From: Pseudomonas sp. M47T1
Lineage (GTDB): Bacteria > Pseudomonadota > Gammaproteobacteria > Pseudomonadales > Pseudomonadaceae
Direction: 5' to 3'
Length of the DNA stretch: 64,000 bases
Assembly: GCF_000263855.1 (NCBI RefSeq)
Contig: NZ_AJWX01000012.1
Coordinates: 62,001-126,000 of the forward strand
The notes below the pieces were generated by a model, which worked only from the letters and a program-made list of their open reading frames with translations, was not told the origin of the DNA and searched no databases. Below, one piece after another: positions 50,705 to 59,742 of this stretch. The position numbers and the translations under genes are program-made. Numbering within the stretch: position 1 is the stretch's first letter; each line of letters starts with the position of its first letter.

Positions 50705-52209
50705 CACGGGCGAAGTCCAAGGTAGACGCAGCACCCCCCACAACGCTGTTTCTCTTTGGCGCCCATGGCGACCTGGTGAAGCGCCTGCTCATGCCGGCGC
50801 TGTACAACCTGAGTCGCGACGGTTTGCTGGACAATGGTCTGCATATCGTCGGTGTCGACCACAACGAGGTCAGCGATGCTGACTTCGCTGCCAAACTGCA
50901 CGATTTCATCATCGAGCAGGCGCGCAGCAAGAACCCGGAGGGGGCTGAGAAGGCCCTCGACCCGGCCTTGTGGGCCAAGCTGGCAAAGCGTATCAGCTAC
51001 ATCAGTGGCGACTTTCTCGACGATGGCACCTACCAGGCGATTGGCGAACGCATCACCGCCAACCGCACCGGCAATGCCGTGTTCTACCTGGCCACCTCGC
51101 CGCGCTTCTTCAGTGAAGTGGCGCAGCGCCTGGGCCATGCCGGGTTGCTCCAGGAGCAGCCCGACGCCTTCCGCCGCGTAGTGATCGAAAAACCCTTCGG
51201 TTCCGACCTGCCGACCGCCGAGGCCCTCAACGCGTGCCTGTTGAGCGTCATGAGCGAGAAGCAGATCTACCGGATCGACCACTACCTGGGCAAGGAAACC
51301 GTTCAGAACATCCTCATCAGCCGGTTTTCCAACGGCATCTTCGAGGCGTTCTGGAACAATCATTACATTGACCACGTGCAGATCACCGCCGCCGAAACCG
51401 TCGGCGTGGAAACACGGGGCAATTTCTACGACAGCACCGGCGCCCTGCGCGACATGGTGCCCAACCACTTGTTCCAGTTGCTGGCCATGGTTGCCATGGA
51501 GCCGCCAGCCGCCTTTGGCGCCGACGCCGTGCGTGGCGAAAAGGCCAAGGTGGTGGGGGCCATTCGCCCCTGGTCCAAGGCCGACGCCCTGAAAAACTCA
51601 GTGCGCGGCCAGTACACGGCAGGCGGCGGCGACAAGCCTGGCTACCGCGAAGAGCCGAAGGTGGCGCCCGACAGCCGCACCGAGACGTTCGTGGCGCTGA
51701 AGGTGATGATCGATAACTGGCGCTGGGTGGGCGTGCCGTTCTACCTGCGCACCGGCAAGCGCATGAGCGTGCGCGACACCGAGATCGCCATCTGCTTCAA
51801 GCAGGCGCCCTACGCGCAGTTCCGCGACACCGAGGTGGAGCGCTTGCAGCCCAACTACCTGCGCATCCAGATCCAGCCCAACGAGGGCATGTGGTTCGAC
51901 TTGATGGCCAAGCGGCCCGGGCCGGCCTTAGTGATGGAAAACGTAGAGCTGGGCTTTGCCTACAAAGACTTCTTCCAGATGCAGCCCTCCACCGGCTACG
52001 AGACGCTGATCTACGACTGCCTCACCGGTGATCAGACGCTGTTCCAGCGCGCCGACAACATCGAGAACGGCTGGCGCGCGGTGCAGCCGTTCCTGGATGC
52101 CTGGCGCGACGGTGGCAAGATCGACAGCTACGCGGCAGGCGAAGACGGCCCCGAGTCCGCCGAAGAGTTGCTGGCCCGAGACGGTCGCTCTTGGCACAGC
52201 CTGGGATGA
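50701..52209 (+). CDS. zwf: Glucose-6-phosphate dehydrogenase
   Basis: Zwf oxidises glucose-6-phosphate to 6-phosphogluconolactone. It has 502 residues. Motifs: [17 protein letters not shown] (nucleotide-binding), [10 protein letters not shown], and the active-site [14 protein letters not shown] (Lys about 192). It is not next to pgl, edd or hexR, so it is probably one of several zwf paralogues, as in P. putida. It is coupled to gnd upstream and to the HAD gene downstream by 4-nt overlaps. Confidence 0.93.
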   Translation: MTRAKSKVDAAPPTTLFLFGAHGDLVKRLLMPALYNLSRDGLLDNGLHIVGVDHNEVSDADFAAKLHDFIIEQARSKNPEGAEKALDPALWAKLAKRISYISGDFLDDGTYQAIGERITANRTGNAVFYLATSPRFFSEVAQRLGHAGLLQEQPDAFRRVVIEKPFGSDLPTAEALNACLLSVMSEKQIYRIDHYLGKETVQNILISRFSNGIFEAFWNNHYIDHVQITAAETVGVETRGNFYDSTGALRDMVPNHLFQLLAMVAMEPPAAFGADAVRGEKAKVVGAIRPWSKADALKNSVRGQYTAGGGDKPGYREEPKVAPDSRTETFVALKVMIDNWRWVGVPFYLRTGKRMSVRDTEIAICFKQAPYAQFRDTEVERLQPNYLRIQIQPNEGMWFDLMAKRPGPALVMENVELGFAYKDFFQMQPSTGYETLIYDCLTGDQTLFQRADNIENGWRAVQPFLDAWRDGGKIDSYAAGEDGPESAEELLARDGRSWHSLG

Positions 52210-53039
52210 GTGATCAGCCGCACGACCTCATCCGCTTGGTGCTCAGCGACATGGACGGCACGTTGCTGATGCCCGACCACAGTATTGGCGAGCGCGTGCG
52301 CGACGCCGTGGTGCGGCTGCGCGAGGCCGGTGTGGCCTTCAGCCTGGCCAGCGCGCGGCCGCCGCGGGCCATGCTGGGTATCATCAAAGAGCTGGGCATC
52401 GACGTGCCGTTTGCCGCTTTCAACGGCGGCATCCTGGCCAACCCCGACGGCAGCGTGATGGCGCGCCATTGCGTTGATCGCCGCGCGGTCGATGCTGCCC
52501 TGTCGCTGTTTGCCAGGCACCCGGTGGCTATCTGGCTATTTGCCGATGACCAGTGGTACCTCACCAACCCCGACACCCAATACCTGGGCAAGGAACTGGA
52601 TGCCCTGGGTTACGGCTACGTGCAGGTTGATGACTTTGGCCCGTACCTGGACCGCGTCGACAAGATCGTCGCCACCTGCGCCGATTTCGATCTGTTGGCG
52701 CAACTGGAAAAACAATTGAGCCAGCAGATCAAGGGCCAGGCCCTGGCCGCCCGCTCGCAGAACTACTACCTGGACGTGACCGCGCTGCTGGCCAACAAGG
52801 GCGATGCCCTGGCCGAACTGGCCGGCCACCTGGGCGTGCCGCTGGCGCAGGCCGCAGTGCTGGGCGACGGTGGCAATGACGTGGCCATGTTCCGCCGCGC
52901 CGGGTTATCGATCGCCATGGGCCAGGCCGATGCCTCGGTCAAAGCCCATGCCGACCATGTTACCGCCAGCAACCGTGAGCAGGGCGTGGCCGATGCCATT
53001 GACGCCTTGATCCTGCCGAGGGCGCCGCACACTCGCTGA
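52206..53039 (+). CDS. Cof-type HAD-IIB hydrolase
   Basis: This HAD-superfamily phosphatase has 277 residues. Motif I is VLSDMDGTLL (nucleophile Asp), the Cof cap is in the middle, and motif IV is LGDGGNDVAMFRRAG near the end. Family members dephosphorylate sugar phosphates or phosphorylated cofactors. The ATG at 52206 overlaps the zwf stop; a TTG 15 nt earlier is open but less likely. In this operon a sugar phosphate substrate is plausible, but the exact one is unknown. Confidence 0.82.
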   Translation: MSDQPHDLIRLVLSDMDGTLLMPDHSIGERVRDAVVRLREAGVAFSLASARPPRAMLGIIKELGIDVPFAAFNGGILANPDGSVMARHCVDRRAVDAALSLFARHPVAIWLFADDQWYLTNPDTQYLGKELDALGYGYVQVDDFGPYLDRVDKIVATCADFDLLAQLEKQLSQQIKGQALAARSQNYYLDVTALLANKGDALAELAGHLGVPLAQAAVLGDGGNDVAMFRRAGLSIAMGQADASVKAHADHVTASNREQGVADAIDALILPRAPHTR

Positions 53040-53066
53040 ATTCTTCTGCACAAGGTAAACCGCACC

Positions 53067-54860
53067 ATGGCCGCATTGATTGAAGACTATGCCTTGCTCG
53101 GCAACTGCAGAACTGCCGCGCTGGTCGACAAGCAAGGTTCACTGGATTGGTTGTGTTTCCCCCGTTTCGACGCACCCGCCTGTTTTGCCGCCCTGTTGGG
53201 TGATGAACACAACGGCCGCTGGCGCCTGGCGCCACGCGAGCCGTTCGAGGCCAGCCGCTGCTACCGCGACGGCACGCTGATCCTGGAAACCACCTTCACC
53301 ACCGCCAGCGGCCAGGCCCTGTTGATCGACTTCATGCCGCCGGGCGAACACAGCAGCGTGGTGCGTATCGTGGAAGGCGTGAGCGGCCAGGTGGCGTTGG
53401 ACATGGACCTGATCATTCGCTTCGACTACGGCAGCAGCGTGCCGTGGGTGGAGCAGGCTCACTCGCAGATCCTCACGGCCGTGGCCGGCCCGGAAATGCT
53501 GGTGCTGCATAGCGCGGCGCCCCTTGAAGCCGTCGATCACGCCACTGGCAGCCAGTTCAGCGTGGCGCCTGGTGAGCGGCGGGTGTTCGTGCTGACCTAC
53601 CAGGACTCCAACCAGCCTGTGCGCGAAGCCTTCGATGGCGAGGCGGCGTTGGCGGAAACCGAAGCGTTCTGGCGGGCCTTCTCCGATCGCTGCCCGGACG
53701 TAGGGCCGTACACCGAACAGGTCAAGCGCTCGTTGATCGTGCTCAAGGCGCTGACCTACGAGCCCACCGGCGGCATTGTTGCCGCAGTCACCACGTCGCT
53801 GCCGGAGTATCTGGGTGGTGAGCGCAACTGGGATTACCGCTATTGCTGGCTGCGTGACGCCACCATGACCCTGCTGGCGTTCATGAACCTGGGCTATTTC
53901 GAGGAAGCCAGCGCCTGGCGCGAATGGCTGATGCGTTCGGTGGCCGGCAACCCCGAGCAGATGCAGATCATGTACGGCCTGGGCGGCGAGCGCCGCCTGC
54001 CGGAATACACCTTGCCGTGGCTCAGTGGCTACGAAGGCTCGCAGCCGGTGCGCATCGGCAACGCCGCAGCCACGCAACTGCAACTCGACGTTTATGGCGA
54101 GGTGGCGGACGCCATGACACAGGCTATCCGGGGCGGCCTGCCGCGTCACCCGCGCAGCCGGGCGATCTTCCAGGTGATCATGCCGTACCTGGAAAGCATC
54201 TGGCATCAGCCTGACGAAGGGCTGTGGGAGATCCGTGGCGAGCCGCGGCACTTCGTGCACTCCAAGGTCATGGCCTGGGTGGCGTTCGACCGCTCTGCGA
54301 AGCTGCAGGCCAGCGACGGCGGTGATGCCGAGCGCGCCCGGCATTCACGCGCGGTGGCCGACCTTATTCATGCCGATGTCTGCGCCCATGGCGTGGACTC
54401 GCAGCTGGGCTGCTTCACCCAATCCTACGGCTCGACCCACACCGACGCGAGCCTGCTGCAGATTGCCCTGACCGGCTTTCTGCCGGCCGATGATCCACGC
54501 TTCCTGGCCACCGTGGCGCAGATCGAGCAGCGCCTGATGCATGACGGCCTGCTGCTGCGCTACGACACCGGCACCGGTTGCGACGGCCTGGAGCCGGGGG
54601 AGGGGACCTTCCTGGTGTGTTCGTTCTGGCTGGCGGATGTGTACGTGTTGCTGGGCCGCATGGATGACGCCAACGCGTTGTTCCAGCGCCTGAGCGCGCT
54701 ATGCAACGACGTCGGCCTGCTGGCCGAGCAATACGACCCGCGCGGTGCGCGCATGCTGGGCAACTTCCCCCAGGCGTTCAGCCACATCGGCATCATCAAC
54801 ACTGCCCTCAACCTGCACCGCGCCCAATGCCCGGCCCAGGACCGTGCCCAAGGCACATAA
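53067..54860 (+). CDS. Glycoside hydrolase family 15 protein (glucoamylase/trehalase-like)
   Basis: This 597-residue intracellular GH15 enzyme has no signal peptide. The N-terminal super-sandwich domain (IEDYALLGNCRTAALVDKQGSLDWLCFPRFDAP) is followed by an alpha/alpha barrel. Active-site parts are RNWDYRYCWLRDATMTL, GLWEIRGEPRHFVHSKVMAW (general acid Glu) and EGTFLVCSFWLADVY (base Glu). GH15 includes glucoamylases and bacterial trehalases, and I cannot tell these apart by eye. Its place next to gnd-zwf suggests it supplies glucose for the pentose phosphate pathway. It starts 27 nt after the HAD gene. Confidence 0.85.
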   Translation: MAALIEDYALLGNCRTAALVDKQGSLDWLCFPRFDAPACFAALLGDEHNGRWRLAPREPFEASRCYRDGTLILETTFTTASGQALLIDFMPPGEHSSVVRIVEGVSGQVALDMDLIIRFDYGSSVPWVEQAHSQILTAVAGPEMLVLHSAAPLEAVDHATGSQFSVAPGERRVFVLTYQDSNQPVREAFDGEAALAETEAFWRAFSDRCPDVGPYTEQVKRSLIVLKALTYEPTGGIVAAVTTSLPEYLGGERNWDYRYCWLRDATMTLLAFMNLGYFEEASAWREWLMRSVAGNPEQMQIMYGLGGERRLPEYTLPWLSGYEGSQPVRIGNAAATQLQLDVYGEVADAMTQAIRGGLPRHPRSRAIFQVIMPYLESIWHQPDEGLWEIRGEPRHFVHSKVMAWVAFDRSAKLQASDGGDAERARHSRAVADLIHADVCAHGVDSQLGCFTQSYGSTHTDASLLQIALTGFLPADDPRFLATVAQIEQRLMHDGLLLRYDTGTGCDGLEPGEGTFLVCSFWLADVYVLLGRMDDANALFQRLSALCNDVGLLAEQYDPRGARMLGNFPQAFSHIGIINTALNLHRAQCPAQDRAQGT

Positions 54861-54980
54861 CGCCACGTACGGCGTATTGCGGCATGAATCACAGGGCATT
54901 TGCGCCAACCTCGGGAGCGCCCTTTCCCTGGTGCACCGTCTTGATATAGTCCTGCCTACCCACAATAAAGGACGCCCACC

Positions 54981-55793
54981 ATGACCGACTACCAGGCCTT
55001 CCACGTCGAACTCAACGACCACATCGCCCACGTACAGATCAACCGCCCCGACAAGATAAACGCCATGAACGCGGCGTTCTGGCGCGAGATCGTGGAGATA
55101 TTCCAGTGGGTGGATGACACCGACGCCGTTCGCGTGGTGGTGCTCAGCGGCGCGGGCAAGCACTTCAGCGCCGGTATCGACCTCAGCCTGCTGGCGTCGG
55201 TTGCCGGCGAGCTGGGCAAGGACACCGGCCGCAATGCCCGTGCCCTGCGCCGCAAGGTTCTCGAGATGCAGGCCTCCTTCAACGCCGTGGACAACTGCCG
55301 CAAACCGGTACTCGCAGCAGTGCAGGGCTACTGCATCGGCGGCGCCATCGACCTGATCGCCGCCTGCGACATGCGCTATGCCGCCGCCGATGCGCATTTC
55401 TCCATCAAGGAAGTGGACATGGGCATGGCCGCCGATGTCGGCACACTGCAACGTTTGCCACGTATCATCGGGGATGGCATCCTGAGGGAATTGGCCTACA
55501 CCGGACGCAAGGTCGACGCCGAGGAGGCGCGCAGCATCGGCCTGGTCAACCGGGTGTACGCGGACGCTGACAGCCTGCTCGATGGCGTATTTGCCATTGC
55601 CGCCGAGATCGCTGGCAAGTCGCCGATCGCCATCGCCGGCACCAAGACGATGATCAGCTACATGCGCGACCACAGCATCGCCGACGGCCTGGAATACATT
55701 GCCACCTGGAACGCGGCGATGCTGCAAAGCACTGACCTGCGTGTGGCCATGGCCGCCAGCATGAGCAAGCAGACACCACAGTTCGACGACTGA
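54981..55793 (+). CDS. Enoyl-CoA hydratase/isomerase (dienoyl-CoA isomerase-like)
   Basis: This crotonase-fold protein has 270 residues. Oxyanion-hole segments are [10 protein letters not shown] and [40 protein letters not shown] holds the Glu and Asp pair that marks delta3,5-delta2,4-dienoyl-CoA isomerase, so a role in oxidation of unsaturated fatty acids is likely. The start has AAAGGA upstream. It is followed 23 nt later by nudC. Confidence 0.85.
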   Translation: MTDYQAFHVELNDHIAHVQINRPDKINAMNAAFWREIVEIFQWVDDTDAVRVVVLSGAGKHFSAGIDLSLLASVAGELGKDTGRNARALRRKVLEMQASFNAVDNCRKPVLAAVQGYCIGGAIDLIAACDMRYAAADAHFSIKEVDMGMAADVGTLQRLPRIIGDGILRELAYTGRKVDAEEARSIGLVNRVYADADSLLDGVFAIAAEIAGKSPIAIAGTKTMISYMRDHSIADGLEYIATWNAAMLQSTDLRVAMAASMSKQTPQFDD

Positions 55794-55816
55794 CATTTCA
55801 CCAAAAGGAGCCCCTG

Positions 55817-56647
55817 ATGTCTCAACGCTGGACCACCGCCGTACTGGATACCAGCCTGCCCGGGGGCTGGGCCGTGGCCCGCTGCGCCCAGGGCTTTGCC
55901 TTTGACGCCAATGGCGTGCTGTTCCCCCGCCAATGGCTGAAAAAGCAGAACCTGGACGTGTTGGCCGAGCACGGCATCGGCCACTTTGACGGCGAGCCTG
56001 TGTACCTGCTGGAACTGCACGGCCCGGCCGAGATCGATGGCGTGCAATGGCAAGGCCTGCGCCAGTTCATGATGCAGGGCGACTTCGCCACCTACCAACT
56101 GCTGGCCTACGCCGCGCAGATCGGCACCTGGGCCCGCGAGCACCGCTTCTGCGGCAGCTGCGGCCAGGCCATGAACCAGATCCACTGGGAACGGGCCATG
56201 TACTGCCAGCCTTGCGAGCTGCGCAGCTACCCGCGCATCTCGCCGAGCATGATCGTGCTCATCACCCGCGGCGACGACATCCTGCTGGCCCGCTCTCCGC
56301 GTTTCGTCACCGGCGTCTACAGCACCCTGGCCGGCTTCGCCGAACCGGGCGAATCGGCCGAAGACTGCGTGCGCCGCGAAGTCATGGAAGAAGTGCAGGT
56401 CACCGTGCGCAACATCCGCTACCTGGGCAGCCAGTGCTGGCCGTTCCCGCACTCGATGATGCTGGGCTTTCACGCCGAATACGAAAGCGGCGACATCGTG
56501 CCCCAAGCGGACGAGATCGAGGACGCCCAGTGGTTCAGCGTGCATGATTTGCCGCCGCTGCCGGCGTCGCGGTCGATTGCGCGGTACCTCATCGACCACT
56601 ACGTGGCGGAGCGGTTGGGCCTGCCGGTGCCGGTTCTTCCGGGCTGA
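55817..56647 (+). CDS. nudC: NAD(H) pyrophosphatase / RNA decapping Nudix hydrolase NudC
   Basis: NudC hydrolyses NADH to NMNH and AMP, and in Escherichia coli removes NAD caps from RNA. It has 276 residues. A four-Cys zinc site lies in [11 protein letters not shown] and YCQPCEL (about residue 112-134). The Nudix box is [23 protein letters not shown] (about 173-195). The NADH-specific array reads SQCWPFPHS, where the common form is SQPWPFPxS, so one Pro has become Cys. The ATG has AAAGGAG upstream. Confidence 0.92.
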   Translation: MSQRWTTAVLDTSLPGGWAVARCAQGFAFDANGVLFPRQWLKKQNLDVLAEHGIGHFDGEPVYLLELHGPAEIDGVQWQGLRQFMMQGDFATYQLLAYAAQIGTWAREHRFCGSCGQAMNQIHWERAMYCQPCELRSYPRISPSMIVLITRGDDILLARSPRFVTGVYSTLAGFAEPGESAEDCVRREVMEEVQVTVRNIRYLGSQCWPFPHSMMLGFHAEYESGDIVPQADEIEDAQWFSVHDLPPLPASRSIARYLIDHYVAERLGLPVPVLPG

Positions 56648-56665
56648 TCGGTAGCGCACCACGTT

Positions 56666-56755
56666 GTAGTCGCTGCCGCCAGGCGGCGCTGGCCCTACCG
56701 CACGCTGGAGATCTTCAGTGACGCAAGGGGCCAGCGCAGCCTTCGGCAGCGGCTT
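56666..56755. repeat. Palindromic intergenic repeat next to the IS110 element
   Basis: The left arm CGCTGCCGCCAGGCGGCGCT and right arm AGCGCAGCCTTCGGCAGCGG flank a middle part (CGCACGCTGGAGATCTTCAG). The copy at 58862-58949 has the same layout. The IS110 element begins 5 nt beyond the right arm. Confidence 0.8.
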
Positions 56756-56761
56756 GTATCT

Positions 56762-57001
56762 CGACTAACGCCTCACAAAAGGCGATAGTTCTCGACTGAT
56801 CATCGAGGAAGAGAAGTGAAGCCGGGCAGCGGCTAAAGCCTTGAGCTTGTTCCGTAGATAGTGCTCCTCCTCTTCACATTCACTCGTTAAGCCCGAACGG
56901 TATCTAGGGCCTGCCACTGGCATGAGCTCGAATTCACAAGGCAGAGCAGAGTGATTTGGTGATCGGGAATTAGGGTTAAAGAGATTCAAGAGGGAGGATT
57001 C
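56762..57001 (+). ncRNA. Putative IS110 bridge RNA region (left end)
   Basis: Between the element's edge and the transposase ATG no protein frame is credible, but short stems appear: GCCT-cacaaa-AGGC, CTCGA-ctgatca-TCGAG and AGCC-gggcagc-GGCT. At 56897-56906 the 10-mer ACGGTATCTA is identical to the right boundary sequence at 57988-57997, as expected for a guide loop that pairs with the donor end. In IS621-type elements this position codes a bridge RNA. The promoter and exact ends are not determined. Confidence 0.45.
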
Positions 57002-57979
57002 ATGGTCTGCTTCGTTGGGATCGACATCGCCAAAAACACCATTGATGTGGCAACGCATTTACCCAATGGCAAGCACCGCACTCGCGGAAAGCTGGCCAAC
57101 AACCCAGCCGGTTTTGTCGAGTTGGACAGCTGGCTGCTCAAGCACGCCGAGCCAGGTGCAGTGGTCGTGATGGAGGCCACCAGTGTCTATCATGAGGCTG
57201 TCGCAGAGCATCTTTACAACCAGGGCTACCACGTTCACGTAGTCAATCCGAAAGCCGTCTACCACTATCGTAAAAGCGAGATGACGGGCGTAAAGACCGA
57301 CAAGGTTGACGCCAAGTTGATCGCTGACTTCGCCAAGGACAAGCACCAGAGAAAGCCTCTGCGGGCTTGGAAACCAGAGCCTGTCGCGCGTCGCCGTTTA
57401 CGTGCGCTGCTTCGCCGGCTTGAGGACTTGCAGCAGATGCTCCAGATGGAGCGCAATCGCCTCGACGTATCGGACAACACTGTCCACGCTTCGATTTGCT
57501 CGGTGATCAACCACATCGAACAACAAATCAAAGAGACCCAGCAAGCCATCAAGGATCACATTGATGACGATCCAGATCTGCGCGGCAAACGTGATCTGAT
57601 GGTCAGCATTGATGGAATCGGCGAAAAAACTGCAGCCGTTATCTTGGGCGAATTAGGGGATCCCCTGGACTACGACGGTCCCAGGTCGCTCGTTAAGTTC
57701 GCCGGGCTGAACCCCGAACTCGCTGAGTCTGGCAACTACAGGGGGCCAAGCCCAATAAGCCGAGCAGGCTCCCCCAGGCTGCGCAGTGCGCTGTATTTGC
57801 CTTGCGTGACTGCCATCACCTACAACCCTGTGATGGCAGCAATGGCCAAGCGCCTGAAGGCCAACGGCAAAGTTGGCAAACAGGTTGTCTGTGCCGTCAT
57901 GCGGAAGATGCTGCATATAATCTATGGCGTGCTGAAATCGGGCCAGCCTTTTGACCCGAAATTAGCTCTTGCTCGGTGA
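57002..57979 (+). CDS. IS110-family transposase (DEDD recombinase)
   Basis: This 325-residue recombinase has the N-terminal RuvC-like DEDD domain: Asp8 in FVGIDIAK, Glu58 in VVMEATSVYHE, and Asp100 and Asp103 in VKTDKVDAKLIADF. A coiled-coil middle follows, then the C-terminal Tnp20 domain with GIGEKTAAVILGELGD and SGNYRGPSPISRAGSPRLR, which contains the candidate catalytic serine (Ser243). All expected residues are present, so the element may be active. The ATG has AGGGAGG upstream. Confidence 0.93.
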   Translation: MVCFVGIDIAKNTIDVATHLPNGKHRTRGKLANNPAGFVELDSWLLKHAEPGAVVVMEATSVYHEAVAEHLYNQGYHVHVVNPKAVYHYRKSEMTGVKTDKVDAKLIADFAKDKHQRKPLRAWKPEPVARRRLRALLRRLEDLQQMLQMERNRLDVSDNTVHASICSVINHIEQQIKETQQAIKDHIDDDPDLRGKRDLMVSIDGIGEKTAAVILGELGDPLDYDGPRSLVKFAGLNPELAESGNYRGPSPISRAGSPRLRSALYLPCVTAITYNPVMAAMAKRLKANGKVGKQVVCAVMRKMLHIIYGVLKSGQPFDPKLALAR

Positions 57980-58014
57980 CGGCCAAGACGGTATCTACGG
58001 GCGTTCCGGGGAGG

Positions 58015-58788
58015 CTATGCAAACCAATGCTGCCACGCCAACCGCGCCGTCAACCCCAACACCACCGTAATAAACACCGGCCGAATGAACTTCGCCCCAC
58101 CGCTGATGGCACTGCGCGCGCCAAAGAACGCGCCCACCATCAGGAACGTGCCCATGCTCAAGCCAATCAGCCAATCCACGCTGCCATTGATGATGAACAC
58201 CGCCAGCGCCGCCGCGTTGCTGACGAAGTTCATGCTGCGCGCCACGCCGCTGGCGCGGACTAGGTCGATGGGGTACATGAGCATTGAGCTCACGGTCCAG
58301 AAGGCGCCGGTGCCAGGGCCGGCCACGCCATCATAGAAGCCCAGGGCCAGGCCCTGGGGGATCTGGCGTTTCTGCTTGATCGGCGCGTGGCTATCCACTG
58401 GGCCTTTGGGCGTGCCGCCGAACAGCAGGTACAGGCCGCAAGCGAAGACGATCACGGGCAGCATCTTGTTCAGCCATTGCGATGGCATGTAATGCGCGGC
58501 CACAGCGCCCAGCAGCGAGCCCACCAGGGTGAAGATGATGGCGGGCCACCATTCCTTGGGGTGGAACAGCTTGCGCCGCATGAAGGTGAAGCTGGCCGTG
58601 GCCGAGCCGAAGGTGGAGCTCAGCTTGTTGGTGCCCAGCACCAGGTGGGGCGGCAGGCCGGCGGTGAGCAGGGCCGGGGTGGTCAACAGGCCACCGCCAC
58701 CGGCGATGGCATCGATGAAGCCGGCCACGAAGGCGACGATGGCGAGGATGAGCAGGGTGATGGGGTCGGTGCTGAGTTCGAAAGGCAT
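58015..58788 (-). CDS. TauE/SafE (YfcA-like) sulfite/anion exporter family permease
   Basis: This 257-residue membrane protein has eight or so helices. The TauE/SafE signature is FVAGFIDAIAGGGGLLTTPALL and the repeated half GLALGFYDGVAGPGTGAFW. Members export sulfite, sulfoacetate or related anions, but most are uncharacterised. The start ATG precedes MPFELSTDPITLLILAIVAF. The IS110 element lies 18 nt beyond its stop, so only its 3' flank may have been touched. Confidence 0.85.
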   Translation of the reverse strand: MPFELSTDPITLLILAIVAFVAGFIDAIAGGGGLLTTPALLTAGLPPHLVLGTNKLSSTFGSATASFTFMRRKLFHPKEWWPAIIFTLVGSLLGAVAAHYMPSQWLNKMLPVIVFACGLYLLFGGTPKGPVDSHAPIKQKRQIPQGLALGFYDGVAGPGTGAFWTVSSMLMYPIDLVRASGVARSMNFVSNAAALAVFIINGSVDWLIGLSMGTFLMVGAFFGARSAISGGAKFIRPVFITVVLGLTARLAWQHWFA

Positions 58789-58861
58789 GGGGGGCAGATC
58801 GTTGTTTTTGGCAGGGCGCGCATTTTAGCCCGAAGGCCTGGCAAAAATCTCGCTGCTAACC

Positions 58862-58949
58862 GTAGCTGCCGCCAGGCTGCGCTGGCCCTGCGCCACGCTG
58901 AAAATCTCCAGGTGGCACGAGGGCCAGCTCAGCCTTCGGCAGCGGCTTG
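58862..58949. repeat. Palindromic intergenic repeat
   Basis: Left arm AGCTGCCGCCAGGCTGCGCT with GGCCCTG, middle ACGCTGAAAATCTCCAG, right arm GGCCAGCTCAGCCTTCGGCA then GCGGCTTG. It closely matches the copy at 56666 beside the IS110 element. It lies between a permease gene and the stop of an SDR gene. Confidence 0.8.
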
Positions 58950-58964
58950 GTGACGCGGGCCCTG

Positions 58965-59732
58965 TCAGGACAGAAACCCGCCATCCACGTTCAGTGCCAC
59001 GCCGGTGGTGTAGCTGGACGCATCGCTGGCCAGGTACAGCACGGTGCCGGCCATTTCGCTTGGAGCGGCCACGCGCTTGAGGGGGATGTGCGCCAGGGCG
59101 GTGTTGAGTATGGCGTCGTTCTTCACCAGCGCCGAGGCGAACTTGGTGTCGGTAAGGCCTGGCAGCAGGGCGTTGCAGCGGATGCCGAACTGCGCACACT
59201 CCTTGGCGAAGACCTTGGTCATGTTGATGACCGCCGCCTTGGTCACCGAGTAGATGCCCTGGAACACGCCCGGCGACACGCCGTTGATGGAGGCCACGTT
59301 GATGATGCTGCCGCCGCCGTGTTCGCGCATCAGCTTGCCGGCTTCCACCGACATGAAGAAGTAGCCGCGAATGTTCACGTCCACGGTCTTCTGGAAGGCG
59401 CCCAGGTCGGTGTCCAGCACGTTGCAGAACTGCGGGTTGGTGGCGGCGTTGTTGACCAGGATATCCAGGCGGCCGAACTGCTCGCGGATGGCCGCGAACA
59501 CCTGGGTAATCTGTTCCATCTCGCCAATGTGGCAGGCAATGGCTGTGGCCTTGCCGCCGTCGGCGATGATGGCGTCGGCGACGTGCTGGCAGCCGTCCAG
59601 TTTGCGGCTGGAGACAATGACGTGAGCGCCCTGTTGGGCCAGCAGTTTGGCGATGGCTTCGCCGATGCCGCGGCTGGCGCCGGAAACGAAGGCAATCTTG
59701 CCGTCGAGGTCGAACAATTGCGTTTTGGACAT
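58965..59732 (-). CDS. SDR-family oxidoreductase
   Basis: This is a short-chain dehydrogenase of 255 residues. It has FVSGASRGIGEAIA (cofactor), LVNNAATNPQF, the catalytic NVASINGVSPGVFQGIYSVTK (Ser, Tyr, Lys) and a C-terminal ASDASSYTTGVALNVDGG. It starts 10 nt after the phosphotransferase gene stops, so the two form an operon. Such SDR/APH pairs often accompany acyl-CoA dehydrogenases in fatty-acid or sterol-like catabolism, but none is adjacent here. Confidence 0.85.
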   Translation of the reverse strand: MSKTQLFDLDGKIAFVSGASRGIGEAIAKLLAQQGAHVIVSSRKLDGCQHVADAIIADGGKATAIACHIGEMEQITQVFAAIREQFGRLDILVNNAATNPQFCNVLDTDLGAFQKTVDVNIRGYFFMSVEAGKLMREHGGGSIINVASINGVSPGVFQGIYSVTKAAVINMTKVFAKECAQFGIRCNALLPGLTDTKFASALVKNDAILNTALAHIPLKRVAAPSEMAGTVLYLASDASSYTTGVALNVDGGFLS

Positions 59733-59742
59733 CTCGGTTTCC

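Larger units (their letters stand above)
56762..57996 (+). mobile_element. IS110-family insertion sequence (about 1.24 kb)
   Basis: The likely limits come from the shared hexamer GTATCT, found at 56756-56761 (just after the palindromic repeat) and again at 57991-57996 (after the transposase). IS110 elements lack terminal inverted repeats and leave a tiny core match, often CT, which fits. The left noncoding end is 240 nt and the right end about 15-20 nt, as in the IS110 subgroup where the bridge RNA is coded upstream. The gene is intact, and the sequence has a lower GC content than its neighbours. Exact ends are inferred. Confidence 0.7.
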
